64,000 nucleotides of DNA from Magnetospirillum aberrantis SpK (GCF_011022235.1 NZ_JAAIYP010000007.1:186001-250000), one strand, 5' to 3'. Positions 6,848-16,091 are shown, counted from the stretch's first letter. The notes: generated by a model from the sequence alone, not told the origin. Made by a program: numbers and translations.

Positions 6848-9540
6848 TCGTATCCCTTGATGTCGGCGAGATCGGGCGGCAGCGGCAAATGAATAATGAT
6901 ACAGGTGCCGGCTCCATGCAGGCCGGGTTCGGCATGGATGCTGCCGCCATGGGCCTCGATGATGCCCCGGCAGATGGCCAACCCTAGCCCGGTGCCGGCG
7001 GTCTGGCTGTCCCCCAGATTAACCCGGTAGAACATGTCGAACACTTTCTCGCGGTCCTCGGGCGGGATACCCGGCCCCAGGTCGGAGACCTCAATAGCGA
7101 CGTGCTTGGGCGTCTTGATGGCCCATACCTTAACCGGCGTGCCGGGTGGGGCATACTTGCAGGCGTTGTCAAGCAAGTTGAAGAATACCTGCTCCATCAG
7201 GACGGCATCCAGGCACAGCAAGGGCATATCCGGCGCGATCTCGATACGGATGCCATGTCGGCGGGCCAGTCGTTCCGTCCGCTTGACTGCGGAAGAGACC
7301 ACATCGTTAAGATCAACCCAGTCAACTCGGGGCTTCAAAGCCCCCGATCCCAACTTGGTCATGTCCAGCAAGTTCTGGACGAAACGATTTAGCCGTTCGG
7401 CCTCGTCCTGGATGGTCTGGATCAGATCCTGTCGCCCTTCGGCCTCCAGCTTCTCGTCATAAGTGCCGAGCGTGGTGGCTGCGCCCATGATCGACACCAG
7501 CGGTGTCCTCAGGTCGTGGGACAACGACGACAGCAGGGCTGCGCGCAGCCGTTCACGCTCGGTGGCGACGCGGGCGGTTTCGATGTCGGCCACCAGGGTT
7601 GTGCGTTCGACGGCGACCGCCGCCTGGTCGGCCAGCGTCTCCAGCAGACGCAGTTGCGCCGGTGACGGCATGTCGGCGTCCTCGGTCATCTGCACGCCCA
7701 TCACCCCCACCGGACCGCGCCCGGTCTTCAATGGCAAGAACAGCCAGTCGGCGGTGGGCAACGTTGTCGAGCCGCGTCCAGCTAGCTTGCCGTGCGTCCA
7801 AGCCCAGTCGGCGGCTCCCGCCGACTTGTCGTCGATCTCGTCTTCCGGCGGATAACCAGCTGCTATGGCCAATCCCCGTTCACCCGGCATCAATACCAAC
7901 GATCGACCATGGATGGTTGTGGCGACATGATGGACAACCGCCCATAGCACGTCGTCGAGGGTGGCGGCGGCGGTGATTTTGCGGCCGAATTCGTATAGAT
8001 TGGTGGTGCGTCGGGCACTTTCACGGGTGGCCTGGATCTGTGTGCGGAGTCTCGCCGCCATGTTGCTAACGATGAAGGCCGCAATCAGGAAATAGGCAAC
8101 GGTCAAGATATTTTGGACGTCGGTGATGGCGAAGGTGCGTCGCGGTTCGGTGAAGAAAAAGTTGAAGGCGAGAAAACTCCAGATCGACGCCATGATTCCG
8201 GCACGTAGCCCAAACTTTATTGCCACGATCATCACGGCCAGCAGATAGGTGACCGAAATGTTGCCGATCGGCAGACGGGCGTCGATCAGGAAGCCAATGC
8301 CGGTCGCCGCTGCCGTGGCCACCAGGGCGGCGAGGTAGCCAAGCCATAACCGCCATCCGGTCTGGGGTTTGTGCCGCGTCATCACCGACTTCGGCCTGTC
8401 TTCGTCCTCGCCACCAACCACCACGACGGTGAACTCACCAGCCTTCTCAATCAGGCTTTCAGTGACCGACTTGCCCATGCGGCCGAACCACCGAGCCTTA
8501 CGGGCGCGCCCGACCACGACCTGAGTACAGTTGCGCTCGCGGGCGTAGCCCAAAACGGTATCGACAACCTCGTCGCCCTGTAGCGTCGCCGATTCTCCGC
8601 CTAACTGAATCGCAAGGCGCATGGCAGCATCGATACGGTCCTTCTCGGCTTCAGTCAGGGCATGGGCGTGCGAGGTCTCGATGGTTACCGCCACCCAGGC
8701 GGCGCCACGCCGCTCGGCCGAGCGCTTGGCGAAGCGGACCAGACGGTCGGCATCCACCTTCTCGTCGATACACACCAATACCCGTTCCCGCGCCGGCCAT
8801 GGGCCAGGAATGGCGTGGGCGCGCATGTAGTCCACCATCTGGCGATCAACCCGCTCGGCGGCATGGCGCAGGGCCATCTCGCGCAAAGCAGTCAAATTGC
8901 CGGGCGAAAAGAAACTGTGAACGGCACGCCTAGCCTGCTCGGGGACGTAGACCTTGCCTTCCTCCAGCCGCTTGATCAGATCCTGCGGTGACAGGTCGAT
9001 CAGTTCGATCTCGTCGGCGGTGGACAGCACGCTGTCGGGCAAGGTTTCGCGTACCTTGACGCCGGAAATCTGCTCGACGATGTCGTTGATGGATTCCAGG
9101 TGCTGAATATTGAGGGTCGAATAGACGTCGATACCTGTGGTCAGCAGTTCCTCGACATCCTGCCAGCGCTTGACATGGCGTGAGCCGGGAATGTTGGTGT
9201 GGGCCAACTCGTCCACCAGGGCGATCCTGGGGCGGCGCTTGATCAGGGCGTCCAGGTCCATCTCGCGGAAACTCTTGCCGCGATACTCGACCATCTGCGG
9301 GGCCAAGATATCGACTCCCTTGAGCAAAGCCTCGGTTTCCTTACGCCCGTGGGTCTCGACCACGCCCGCGACTACGTCGACGCCCTCGCGCACCCGCTCG
9401 TGCGCAGCTTCCAACATGGCGTAAGTCTTCCCCACCCCGGGGGCGGCACCAAGGAAGATCTTCAAACGCCCGCGCCCCTCTCGCTGGGCTTCGGCGAGAA
9501 GGGCTTCGGGGGAGGGGCGGTCGTCGCGGTCGTCGTTCAT
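6844..9540 (-). CDS. kdpD: Osmosensitive K+ channel histidine kinase KdpD
   Basis: An 898-residue sensor kinase of full length. Order: N-terminal KdpD domain with Walker A GAAPGVGKT (31-39) and DELAHTN, a universal-stress-protein-like domain (about 250-370), four membrane helices (about 395-500), a GAF-like domain (about 520-645), HisKA with phosphorylatable H675 in SHDLRTP, and a HATPase domain with NLLDNACKYAP and LGLAICRGI. It senses K+ and ionic conditions at the inner membrane and phosphorylates KdpE. The start codon lies 10 bases after the stop of the KdpC-like ORF, so it is in the same transcript. Confidence 0.95.
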   Translation of the reverse strand: MNDDRDDRPSPEALLAEAQREGRGRLKIFLGAAPGVGKTYAMLEAAHERVREGVDVVAGVVETHGRKETEALLKGVDILAPQMVEYRGKSFREMDLDALIKRRPRIALVDELAHTNIPGSRHVKRWQDVEELLTTGIDVYSTLNIQHLESINDIVEQISGVKVRETLPDSVLSTADEIELIDLSPQDLIKRLEEGKVYVPEQARRAVHSFFSPGNLTALREMALRHAAERVDRQMVDYMRAHAIPGPWPARERVLVCIDEKVDADRLVRFAKRSAERRGAAWVAVTIETSHAHALTEAEKDRIDAAMRLAIQLGGESATLQGDEVVDTVLGYARERNCTQVVVGRARKARWFGRMGKSVTESLIEKAGEFTVVVVGGEDEDRPKSVMTRHKPQTGWRLWLGYLAALVATAAATGIGFLIDARLPIGNISVTYLLAVMIVAIKFGLRAGIMASIWSFLAFNFFFTEPRRTFAITDVQNILTVAYFLIAAFIVSNMAARLRTQIQATRESARRTTNLYEFGRKITAAATLDDVLWAVVHHVATTIHGRSLVLMPGERGLAIAAGYPPEDEIDDKSAGAADWAWTHGKLAGRGSTTLPTADWLFLPLKTGRGPVGVMGVQMTEDADMPSPAQLRLLETLADQAAVAVERTTLVADIETARVATERERLRAALLSSLSHDLRTPLVSIMGAATTLGTYDEKLEAEGRQDLIQTIQDEAERLNRFVQNLLDMTKLGSGALKPRVDWVDLNDVVSSAVKRTERLARRHGIRIEIAPDMPLLCLDAVLMEQVFFNLLDNACKYAPPGTPVKVWAIKTPKHVAIEVSDLGPGIPPEDREKVFDMFYRVNLGDSQTAGTGLGLAICRGIIEAHGGSIHAEPGLHGAGTCIIIHLPLPPDLADIKGYE

Positions 9541-9550
9541 GATCTCCAGT

Positions 9551-9892
9551 TCACTTCATCGGCCATCGTTCGTCCAACGCCTGATTAAGGCGCGGGATAT
9601 CGACCATTTGCCTGCCTCTTCCCCGTCCACCGCGAGTTACGACGTATTCTTCCATCAGATGACGAACATCCCACATGGGAACATGGCGATAGGCAGAGAC
9701 ACGTTTTACCTGCATCGAGGCGTCACTGACGTCGAGCATCTGATCCGTCGCGTCCGGGTGAAGATGGAAGTAACGAAGATCGACGGCAGGCTGTGGCGGT
9801 TCTTGTCGGCCGGCCACCGCCAGGATGATACCGACGAACGACAGGACGACAAGGATGACAATCGACGGGGACCAACCGGGTTCACGAGACAT
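9551..9892 (-). CDS. Truncated KdpC-like membrane protein (113 aa)
   Basis: A 113-residue protein with one membrane helix (about residues 10-29, SIVILVVLSFVGIILAVAG) and a C-terminal half that aligns with the end of KdpC: MQVKRVSAYRH against Kdp[12 protein letters not shown], and LNQALDERWPM against [11 protein letters not shown]. The middle part of KdpC, with its [11 protein letters not shown] and [10 protein letters not shown] motifs, is missing. The ATG at 9892 is preferred because it overlaps the end of the kdpE fragment; a TTG 45 bases upstream is possible. It sits between kdpC and kdpD in the operon. It may be a degenerate duplicate of kdpC or a small regulatory subunit of the pump; the intact frame and spacing favour expression. 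Confidence 0.6.
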   Translation of the reverse strand: MSREPGWSPSIVILVVLSFVGIILAVAGRQEPPQPAVDLRYFHLHPDATDQMLDVSDASMQVKRVSAYRHVPMWDVRHLMEEYVVTRGGRGRGRQMVDIPRLNQALDERWPMK

Positions 9893-10010
9893 CGCCACCG
9901 TTCCGCAGGCGATAGCCGATGCCACCCTCTGTAACAATAATGCGCGGAGCAGATGGAACGGCTTCGAGCTTCTGCCGCAATTGTTGAATGTATAGCCGGT
10001 TCGGCCTCTG
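9882..10010 (-). pseudogene. kdpE C-terminal fragment (42 codons)
   Basis: Immediately after the kdpC stop, one minus-strand frame reads QRPNRLYIQQLRQKLEAV, then RIIVTEGGIGYRL, and ends with a stop at 9882. This matches the winged-helix end of the intact KdpE (YVNQLRQKLED and LLVTEPGVGYRL). No start codon or receiver domain precedes it, because kdpC occupies the upstream DNA. It is therefore a remnant of a second kdpE. The fragment overlaps the first 11 bases of the KdpC-like ORF. It is not identical to the resident kdpE at the DNA level, so it is not a very recent copy. Confidence 0.7.
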
Positions 10011-10012
10011 TC

Positions 10013-10630
10013 TCACTTCTTCAGCGGCCACTTGTCGTCCAGCGCTAGGTTGAGCTTCAACACGTTGACGCGCGGCTCGCCCAGGATGCCCAGGTCGCGG
10101 CCCTCGGTATAGTCGCCCACCAGTTGCTGGACCGCGTCAAACGGCGCATGGCGGGCGCTCGCGATGCGCTTGACCTGCCATGCCGCCGAGGCCGGCGTGA
10201 TGTGGGGGTCGAGACCGCTGCCCGAGGCGGTGACCAGATCGGCCGGAACCGGCCCCTTCTGATCGGGGTGGGCGGCTTTCAGTGCCTCGATATTGGCTGC
10301 GGCGCCGTCGATCAGGGCCTTCGAGGTCGGGCCATAATTGCTGCCACTGGAATTAGCGGCGTTATACGGGACCGAAGTGGTCTTGGCCGGGTCATTGGGA
10401 TCGGCGCCGCTGGTGGCCGACGGGCGGCCCCAGAAATAGCCGGGGCCGGTGAAGGGCTGGCCTATCAGTTCCGAACCGATCACCTTGCCATCCTTCTCGA
10501 TCAGGCTGCCGCCCGCCTGGGATGGAAACACCGATTGGGCGATTCCAGTCACGGCGAGGGGGTAAGCAATTCCGGTGACGACGGTCATGGCGATCATCAT
10601 CGACAGAGCGGGACGAAGTTCCTTCAACAT
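10013..10630 (-). CDS. kdpC: K+-transporting ATPase subunit KdpC
   Basis: A 205-residue KdpC of normal length. One N-terminal membrane helix (about 8-32) is followed by the periplasmic domain with [45 protein letters not shown] and the terminal [18 protein letters not shown]. It stabilises the KdpA-KdpB interface and raises nucleotide affinity of the P-type pump. A GGAG site lies about 8 bases upstream of ATG. It follows a possible 27-residue peptide gene by 16 bases. Confidence 0.95.
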   Translation of the reverse strand: MLKELRPALSMMIAMTVVTGIAYPLAVTGIAQSVFPSQAGGSLIEKDGKVIGSELIGQPFTGPGYFWGRPSATSGADPNDPAKTTSVPYNAANSSGSNYGPTSKALIDGAAANIEALKAAHPDQKGPVPADLVTASGSGLDPHITPASAAWQVKRIASARHAPFDAVQQLVGDYTEGRDLGILGEPRVNVLKLNLALDDKWPLKK

Positions 10631-10646
10631 GGATCAATCTCCGAAT

Positions 10647-10730
10647 TCAGCAGGGGCGGCCAAGGGCGGCAAGGACCAGAATGAGGACCAAGCAGAGCGC
10701 CATGGTCAGGGCGGGGACGCAGTCCTTCAT
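10647..10730 (-). CDS. Putative 27-aa hydrophobic micropeptide between kdpB and kdpC
   Basis: In the 114-base gap between kdpB and kdpC, an ATG 14 bases after the kdpB stop opens a 27-residue frame ending 16 bases before kdpC. The sequence is one predicted membrane helix (LTMALCLVLILVLAALG) with a short charged N-terminus and ending in Cys. Size and position recall KdpF, but kdpF is present separately upstream of kdpA. The upstream ribosome-binding site is weak. No homologue is recognised; it is supported only by position, hydrophobicity and the neat fit in the gap. Confidence 0.4.
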   Translation of the reverse strand: MKDCVPALTMALCLVLILVLAALGRPC

Positions 10731-10744
10731 CCCGGATTCTCGCC

Positions 10745-12796
10745 TCAGGCCAACCCGAGGGTGGCAACAAGCACGTCGATCACTTTGATGCCGATGAACG
10801 GCACCGCCAGACCGCCGACGCCATAGACCAGCAGGTTGCGGCGCAGCAGCGTCTCGGCGCTGGCCGGCCTGTACTTGACGCCCTTCAGCGCCAGCGGGAT
10901 TAGGGCGATGATGATCAGCGCGTTGAAGATGATCGCCGAAAGGATGGCGCTCTGTGGGCTGGCCAGATTCATGACGTTGAGCGCCTGAAGCTGCGGGTAC
11001 GAAGCCAGGAACAGAGCTGGGATGATGGCGAAATACTTCGCCACGTCGTTGGCGATGGAGAAAGTGGTCAAGGATCCTCGGCTCATCAGCAATTGCTTGC
11101 CGATCATCACGATCTCGATCAGCTTGGTGGGATCGCTGTCCAGATCCACCATGTTGCCGGCCTCACGCGCCGCTTGGGTGCCGGTGTTCATGGCGACGCC
11201 GACATCGGCCTGAGCGAGTGCGGGGGCGTCGTTGGAACCATCGCCGCACATGGCGACCAGGCGGCCGCCCTTCTGATAGTCGCGGATCAGCTCCAGCTTC
11301 TTTTCCGGCGTCGCTTCGGCCAGGAAGTCGTCGACGCCGGCCTCGGCGGCGATGGCGGCGGCGGTCAGCGGGTTGTCGCCGGTGATCATCACCGTCTTGA
11401 TGCCCATGGCGCGCAACGTGGCGAAACGCTCGCGGATACCGGGCTTGATGATGTCCTTGAGGTGGATGACGCCCAGCAACCGGTCACCCTTGGCCACCAC
11501 CAGCGGGGTGCCGCCGACCTTGGCCACCCGCTCCACCGCCAGCACCAGCTCCTTCGGGATTCCACCGGGAGTCCGGCCGGCTTTCTCCGCCACATAGGCG
11601 GTGATGGAATCCGAGGCGCCCTTGCGGATCTCGGTGCCCTCGAAATCGACGCCGCTCATGCGGGTGTGGGCCGAAAACGGGATGAAGGTCATGGCGCCGT
11701 TCTTCGGCTCGGTCAGGCCGAAGCGGCTTTTGGCCAGGGCGATGATCGACTTGCCCTCGGGGGTGTCGTCGGCCAGCGAGGACAGGTACGCGGCTTCGGC
11801 CAAATCGCGCTCGTTGACGTTGGACAGCGGCAGGAACTCCGCCGCCTGGCGGGCACCGAGCGTGATGGTGCCGGTTTTGTCCAGCAGCAGCACGTCGATG
11901 TCGCCGGCCGCCTCGACCGAGCGGCCGGACTTGGAGATGACATTGAACTTCACCAGCCGGTCCATGCCGGCGATACCGATGGCGGACAAGAGACCACCAA
12001 TGGTGGTGGGAATCAGCGTCACGAACAGGGCGATCAGGAACACCATGGGAATGGCGGTGCCCGAATACGACGCCCAGCCCGGCAGGGTGGCCACCACGAT
12101 CAGAAAGATCAGGCTCATGCCCACCAACAGGATGGTCAGGGCGATCTCGTTCGGGGTCTTCTGCCGCTTGGCGCCCTCGACCAGGGCGATCATACGGTCG
12201 AGGAAGGATTCGCCGGGATTGGTGGTGATCTGCACCACGATGCGGTCGGACACCACCCGGGTGCCCCCCGTCACCGCCGAGCGGTCACCGCCCGATTCGC
12301 GGATGACCGGGGCGGATTCGCCGGTGATAGCGCTTTCATCCACAGTGGCGATACCGGCGACGACGTCGCCGTCACCGGGGATGACGTCACCCGCCTCACA
12401 TACCACCAGGTCGCCGGCCTTGAGCTTCTCGGCCGGAAGGGTCTGGAAGTCACGCGCCTCGACCGAGGCGACCTTCTTGGCCACCGCGCTCGACTTGGTA
12501 CCGCGCAAGGCGGCGGCCTGGGCCTTGCCCCGCCCTTCGGCGATGGCTTCGGCGAAGTTGGCGAACAGCACGGTGAACCATAGCCAGGCCGAAATCTGAA
12601 CCATGACGGCGAAATGCTCGCTGCCGGCGTCGCGGATGGTCAGCGCGGTGGACAGCACGGCGACCAGGCCGGTGGCGAACATCACCGGATTCTTGATCAA
12701 CTGACGAGGGTCAAGTTTGACCACCGCATCCCGTGCCGCCTGGCCCAGGATGGCGGCGTCGAACAGCGACAACTCTTTTGGACGATGGATACTCAT
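10745..12796 (-). CDS. kdpB: K+-transporting P-type ATPase subunit KdpB
   Basis: A 683-residue P-type ATPase. The start [10 protein letters not shown] is chosen because AGGTGG precedes it and the kdpA stop lies 11 bases upstream; the open frame extends far into kdpA without meaning. Visible: membrane helices near the N-terminus, the actuator TGES motif (ITGESAPVI), phosphorylation site D306 in DKTGTITLG, the [10 protein letters not shown] hinge and [14 protein letters not shown]. It hydrolyses ATP to drive K+ uptake through KdpA at the inner membrane. Confidence 0.97.
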   Translation of the reverse strand: MSIHRPKELSLFDAAILGQAARDAVVKLDPRQLIKNPVMFATGLVAVLSTALTIRDAGSEHFAVMVQISAWLWFTVLFANFAEAIAEGRGKAQAAALRGTKSSAVAKKVASVEARDFQTLPAEKLKAGDLVVCEAGDVIPGDGDVVAGIATVDESAITGESAPVIRESGGDRSAVTGGTRVVSDRIVVQITTNPGESFLDRMIALVEGAKRQKTPNEIALTILLVGMSLIFLIVVATLPGWASYSGTAIPMVFLIALFVTLIPTTIGGLLSAIGIAGMDRLVKFNVISKSGRSVEAAGDIDVLLLDKTGTITLGARQAAEFLPLSNVNERDLAEAAYLSSLADDTPEGKSIIALAKSRFGLTEPKNGAMTFIPFSAHTRMSGVDFEGTEIRKGASDSITAYVAEKAGRTPGGIPKELVLAVERVAKVGGTPLVVAKGDRLLGVIHLKDIIKPGIRERFATLRAMGIKTVMITGDNPLTAAAIAAEAGVDDFLAEATPEKKLELIRDYQKGGRLVAMCGDGSNDAPALAQADVGVAMNTGTQAAREAGNMVDLDSDPTKLIEIVMIGKQLLMSRGSLTTFSIANDVAKYFAIIPALFLASYPQLQALNVMNLASPQSAILSAIIFNALIIIALIPLALKGVKYRPASAETLLRRNLLVYGVGGLAVPFIGIKVIDVLVATLGLA

Positions 12797-12807
12797 CGGA
12801 CCACCTA

Positions 12808-14499
12808 TCAGAACAGGGTGCCGGCGCCGAGCATCAGATGCTCGACGATGGGCCCCAAGGCGAGGACGGGGAAGAAGGTCAGGCCGCCGACCACGGCGAT
12901 GACACCCACCAGCAGCACCACGAACAGCCAGCCGTGGGTGGGGAAGGTGCCGGCCGAGGGCGGCACGACCTTCTTGGCCACCACCGCCCCGGCAATCGCC
13001 AGCGCCGGGATGATGACGACGAAGCGGCCCAACAGCAGGGCGGCTCCCATGAGACTGTTGTTCAACAGGGTATTGCCGGTCCAGCCGGCGAAGGCCGAAC
13101 CGTTGTTGCCGGTAGCCGAGGCGAAGGCGTACAGCACCTCGGACAGGCCGTGCGGGCCGGAATCCTGGATGGCACCGGGCGCACCGAGCAGGCTGGCGGC
13201 GCCCAGACCCAGCACGCTGATCGGAAAGACCAGGAGGGCCAGCATGGCCAGCTTGACTTCCTTGGCTTCGATCTTCTTGCCCAGATATTCCGGGGTACGC
13301 CCGACCATCAGACCGGCGATGAACACCGCGACGATGACGAAGATCAGCATGCCATAGAGACCGGCGCCGACGCCGCCGAAGATGACTTCGCCCAGCAGCA
13401 TGTTGACCATGGGCACCAGACCGCCCAGCGGCATGAAGCTGTCGTGCATGGAATTGACCGAGCCGTTGGAGGCCGCCGTGGTGGCGGTGGCCCAGATCGC
13501 CGAATTGGCGATGCCGAAGCGCACCTCCTTGCCCTCCATGTTGCCCATGGCGTAATCCATGCCTGCGGCCACCATGGCCGGATTGGCGTGGGTTTCCGCC
13601 CAAGTGGCGACGCCAAGGCCGATCACGAGCATCAGCCCCATGGCGGCGAAGATAGCCCAACCCTGACGTTGGTCCTTGACCATGCGGCCGAAGGTGTTGG
13701 TCAGCGCCGCCGCCAGCATCAGCAGAAAGGTCATCTCGACGATGTTCGACAAGGGCGTTGGATTCTCGAACGGATGGGAGGAATTGACGTTGAAGAAGCC
13801 GCCGCCGTTGGAGCCGAGTTGCTTGATCGCCACCTGCGAGGCCACCGGCCCCTGCGCAATCACTTGGTTAGCGCCTTCCAGCGTGGTGGCGGTGGTGTAA
13901 GGCTCGAAATTCTGCGGCATGCCCTGCCACACCAGGAACAGTGCGGCGACGAAGGACAGCGGCAGCAGGATGTAGAGGGTGGTCCGCACCAGATCGACAT
14001 AGAAGTTGCCGACCGTACGGGCATTGGCCCGCGCGAAGCCGCGGATCAGCGCCACCAACACCGCCATGCCGGTGGCTGCCGAGACGAAGTTCTGCACCGT
14101 CAGCCCGACCATCTGGGTCAGGTAGCTGAGCGTGCTTTCGCCGCCATAGGACTGCCAATTGGTGTTGGTCATGAAACTGATGGCCGTGTTGAAGGCGAGA
14201 TCGGGCGGCACCGCCGCCATCTCGGCCGGGTTCAGCGGCAGCATCCCTTGCAGGCGCTGGAGGCCGAACAACAGCGCCCAGCCGGCCAGGTTGAAGGCCA
14301 GCAACGACAGGGCGTAGCCGGTCCAGTGCTGCTCTCGGGCGGTATCGACGCCGCACATCTTGTAGAGGCCACGTTCGACCGGGCCGAGGAATCGGGCCTG
14401 CCCTTCATAGACCTTGGCCATGTAGCCGCCGAGCAGCGGAGTGAGCGCCGTGATGACGGCGAGGTAGATCAGGATTTGCAGGATGCCGGCGGCGTCCAT
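12808..14499 (-). CDS. kdpA: K+-transporting ATPase subunit KdpA
   Basis: A 563-residue channel-like subunit with about ten membrane helices. The repeated selectivity-filter loops are visible: [49 protein letters not shown] and [12 protein letters not shown]. It binds and passes K+ to KdpB. A GAGG lies about 7 bases before ATG, and the kdpF stop lies 16 bases upstream. Length and motifs are normal. Confidence 0.97.
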   Translation of the reverse strand: MDAAGILQILIYLAVITALTPLLGGYMAKVYEGQARFLGPVERGLYKMCGVDTAREQHWTGYALSLLAFNLAGWALLFGLQRLQGMLPLNPAEMAAVPPDLAFNTAISFMTNTNWQSYGGESTLSYLTQMVGLTVQNFVSAATGMAVLVALIRGFARANARTVGNFYVDLVRTTLYILLPLSFVAALFLVWQGMPQNFEPYTTATTLEGANQVIAQGPVASQVAIKQLGSNGGGFFNVNSSHPFENPTPLSNIVEMTFLLMLAAALTNTFGRMVKDQRQGWAIFAAMGLMLVIGLGVATWAETHANPAMVAAGMDYAMGNMEGKEVRFGIANSAIWATATTAASNGSVNSMHDSFMPLGGLVPMVNMLLGEVIFGGVGAGLYGMLIFVIVAVFIAGLMVGRTPEYLGKKIEAKEVKLAMLALLVFPISVLGLGAASLLGAPGAIQDSGPHGLSEVLYAFASATGNNGSAFAGWTGNTLLNNSLMGAALLLGRFVVIIPALAIAGAVVAKKVVPPSAGTFPTHGWLFVVLLVGVIAVVGGLTFFPVLALGPIVEHLMLGAGTLF

Positions 14500-14515
14500 G
14501 GCAACCTCACTAGCT

Positions 14516-14605
14516 CTAGAATTTTTCGGGACGGATCAGCGCATAGCCGAGGTAGACCAGCAGGCCGACCGCGGTGAGCGCGCCGAGGACGATGTCGAGG
14601 GACAT
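14516..14605 (-). CDS. kdpF: K+-transporting ATPase small subunit KdpF
   Basis: A 29-residue single-helix peptide beginning [18 protein letters not shown] and ending [11 protein letters not shown], the typical KdpF C-terminus. A GGGAGG ribosome-binding site precedes the ATG. It stabilises the KdpABC complex in the membrane. It lies 16 bases upstream of kdpA and 13 bases downstream of another small membrane ORF. Confidence 0.85.
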   Translation of the reverse strand: MSLDIVLGALTAVGLLVYLGYALIRPEKF

Positions 14606-14618
14606 GGCGCGGCCTCCC

Positions 14619-14705
14619 TCAGATGCGTTCGCAGGCGCGGACGAACACCGCGCCCAAGGCAAAGAACGCCACGACGGCGCCGATGAAAATGATGTCGAGC
14701 ATCAT
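14619..14705 (-). CDS. Small membrane peptide leading the kdp operon (28 aa)
   Basis: A 28-residue ORF starting with two Met codons behind GGAGAG. It reads as one membrane helix (LDIIFIGAVVAFFALGAVFV) followed by RACERI. Similar unnamed small ORFs ending in C-E-R-(I/L) occur ahead of kdpF in other proteobacteria, to my recollection. It is the first gene after the presumed kdp promoter. Function unknown; perhaps a further small subunit or regulator of the pump. Confidence 0.6.
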   Translation of the reverse strand: MMLDIIFIGAVVAFFALGAVFVRACERI

Positions 14706-14774
14706 GGCTCTCCGGTTGAGACTCCAGCGATGGAATCACTACACCCGGGGCGCATCAGCGTTCCATACGGGAGG

Positions 14775-14797
14775 GTATAAAGACGACGTTTATATAC
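14775..14797 (-). promoter_or_regulatory. Candidate KdpE operator/promoter
   Basis: About 70 bases upstream of the first kdp ORF lies an AT-rich inverted repeat, GTATAAA-7 bases-TTTATATAC, in otherwise GC-rich DNA. On the minus strand it contains TTTATACCC, which resembles the T-rich/TTTACACCCC pattern I recall for the E. coli KdpE site. The arms may also supply the -10 element. It is the best operator candidate for K+-responsive control. Confidence 0.4.
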
Positions 14798-14929
14798 AGA
14801 GGCGCAATCGGGGGTAAAAGGCATGATCGCCGCAGATTGAGGTCACGTCCCATCGAGTGGTGTAGCATCATCCCCAGGCTTGCCCGCGCGTGTCGCGGGT
14901 GGTCATCGTCGATCTTCGGTAGGGTTTGG

Positions 14930-15235
14930 TTGCGACCTTCAATCCCATCGAGCGCCTCAACGGCGAGATCAAACGCCGCACCGAGGTCGTCGGCATCTTC
15001 CCCAACGAAGCAGCCATCACCCGCCTGATCGGCGCCATCCTCTTGGAGCAGAACGACGAATGGGCCGTCCAACGAGCCCGCTACATGACCCTGGAATCCG
15101 TCGCCCCCTTGGGTGATGATCCGCTGACAAGCCTGCCGCCCGTCGCGGCAGCCTGAGCAACCCGGCCAAGCCTGCCGGAGATCAAACGGCGACTGCGCTG
15201 TTACACCAATCCCTGGGACACGATCCCCGAATGAG
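14930..15235 (+). pseudogene. IS256-family transposase C-terminal remnant
   Basis: A 76-codon open frame (14926-15156) contains [39 protein letters not shown] and the LSDDP-like [10 protein letters not shown] end, the hallmark C-terminus of IS256/Mutator transposases. The DDE core and N-terminus are missing and homology starts abruptly about 14930. The following 80 bases (ending near CTGGGACACGAT) look like the usual right-end DNA of such elements. It is a dead insertion-sequence end between the kdp promoter and the tRNA-Thr gene. Confidence 0.8.
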
Positions 15236-15239
15236 ATAG

Positions 15240-15520
15240 TGAGGCTGAGAGAATCGTCAAATCGCGCTCATTACGAAGAAAACCTACGAGCAATCGATTG
15301 GCGTGAGAAAACCCTGATCAGGACACAATAGACCAAAGTGTGTCCAGTTCTGGGGGCGCATGGCTCTGCTGCCCCGGACGGCGGATGCCCTGATTGTATC
15401 CAATTATCCAGAAATCCACCCCGCCCAGAATATTGAACTACACATGGCGGCGCTCGGTGGACTTTCCGAAAGGCGCGGAAACCCTTGGACACATCGGGGA
15501 TACACCAGTATCCAGACAGC
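15240..15520. other. Gene-poor DNA, possible second insertion-sequence scar
   Basis: No supportable gene. A perfect 7-bp inverted repeat, GGACACA (15321-15327) and TGTGTCC (15339-15345), is followed by GTTCTGGGGGCGCA, reminiscent of right ends of IS3-type elements. This is only suggestive. Composition is less GC-rich than the neighbouring genes. Confidence 0.3.
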
Positions 15521-15550
15521 AAAAAGCCCCGCCTTCTGGGCGGGGCTTAA
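15521..15550 (-). terminator. Rho-independent terminator of tRNA-Thr
   Basis: On the minus strand, AGCCCCGCCC pairs with GGCGGGGCT around a short AGAA-type loop and is followed by TTTTTGCT. It starts about 27 bases after the tRNA 3' end. Confidence 0.8.
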
Positions 15551-15573
15551 GTGCTTGAAATCCAAGCCTAAAA

Positions 15574-15649
15574 TGGTGCTGCCGAATGGAATCGAACCAT
15601 CGACCTTACCCTTACCAAGGGTATGCTCTACCGACTGAGCTACGGCAGC
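15574..15649 (-). tRNA. tRNA-Thr (anticodon GGT)
   Basis: A 76-nt tRNA on the minus strand. The acceptor stem GCTGCCG pairs with CGGCAGC followed by A and an encoded CCA. The D-arm GCTCAGTCGGTAGAGC, the anticodon arm ACCCTTGGTAAGGGT with anticodon GGT, and the T-arm with GGTTCGATTCC are all present. It decodes ACC/ACU threonine codons. A strong terminator follows. Confidence 0.95.
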
Positions 15650-15783
15650 AATCTCGTTTCCGAAGCGTGGCGCCCCGTGGCGAGGCGCGCTTTATGCCAA
15701 AGGATTCCACCCCCGTCAACCAACTTTTTCGGATGCTGCCGCATATTCTTGACGTGCCCGGCTTTCCGGGGAAAATGCCGCTC

Positions 15784-15969
15784 ATGAACAACAGCAAGAC
15801 CCCGCCCGGCCTGAGCGACAAGGGCAAGACCGAAGCCGATTTGCGCCGCCAGCGCCAAGCCGAGGCGTTGCGGGCCAACTTGGCCCGCCGCAAGACGCAG
15901 ACGCGCGCCCGCGCCGAGGAAGAAACCGCTCCGGCCACCGACGCGCCCCCCTTGACCGAAACGGAATAA
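15784..15969 (+). CDS. Small charged conserved protein upstream of murA
   Basis: A 61-residue protein (MNNSKTPPGLSDKGK...) with a strongly basic/acidic helical centre (EADLRRQRQAEALRANLARR) and an acidic tail. Small Arg/Ala-rich proteins with LRANLxRRKxQ are common just upstream of murA in alphaproteobacteria; function unknown to me. An in-frame ATG at 15775 with GGGG just upstream is an alternative start. It lies 122 bases before murA and may be cotranscribed. Confidence 0.6.
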   Translation: MNNSKTPPGLSDKGKTEADLRRQRQAEALRANLARRKTQTRARAEEETAPATDAPPLTETE

Positions 15970-16091
15970 TTCCACGTTTCCACGCTTGCCGCCCCGGTCG
16001 CCTTGACCCGGAGCCGCAGGCGCGCTAAACGGGGCGCTTCGTTCGGGCGAGGCCGCGCGCGGACGCTCATTCCTGGGTAAGAGGTTTCAGC

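Noticed and set aside
12797-13660. Upstream extension of kdpB into kdpA (to position 13660)
   Set aside because: Homology begins at [10 protein letters not shown] at 12796 and a good ribosome-binding site precedes it; the extension is only an open frame.
12733-14577. A 614-codon open frame on the plus strand opposite kdpA
   Set aside because: It is Asp/Gly/His/Gln/Arg-rich with no recognisable domain and runs opposite the clearly conserved kdpA; it is an artefact of high-GC codon use.
15271-15522. A minus-strand 83-codon frame near the tRNA
   Set aside because: No start context, no family, and low similarity to anything recognisable; it lies in IS-scar DNA.
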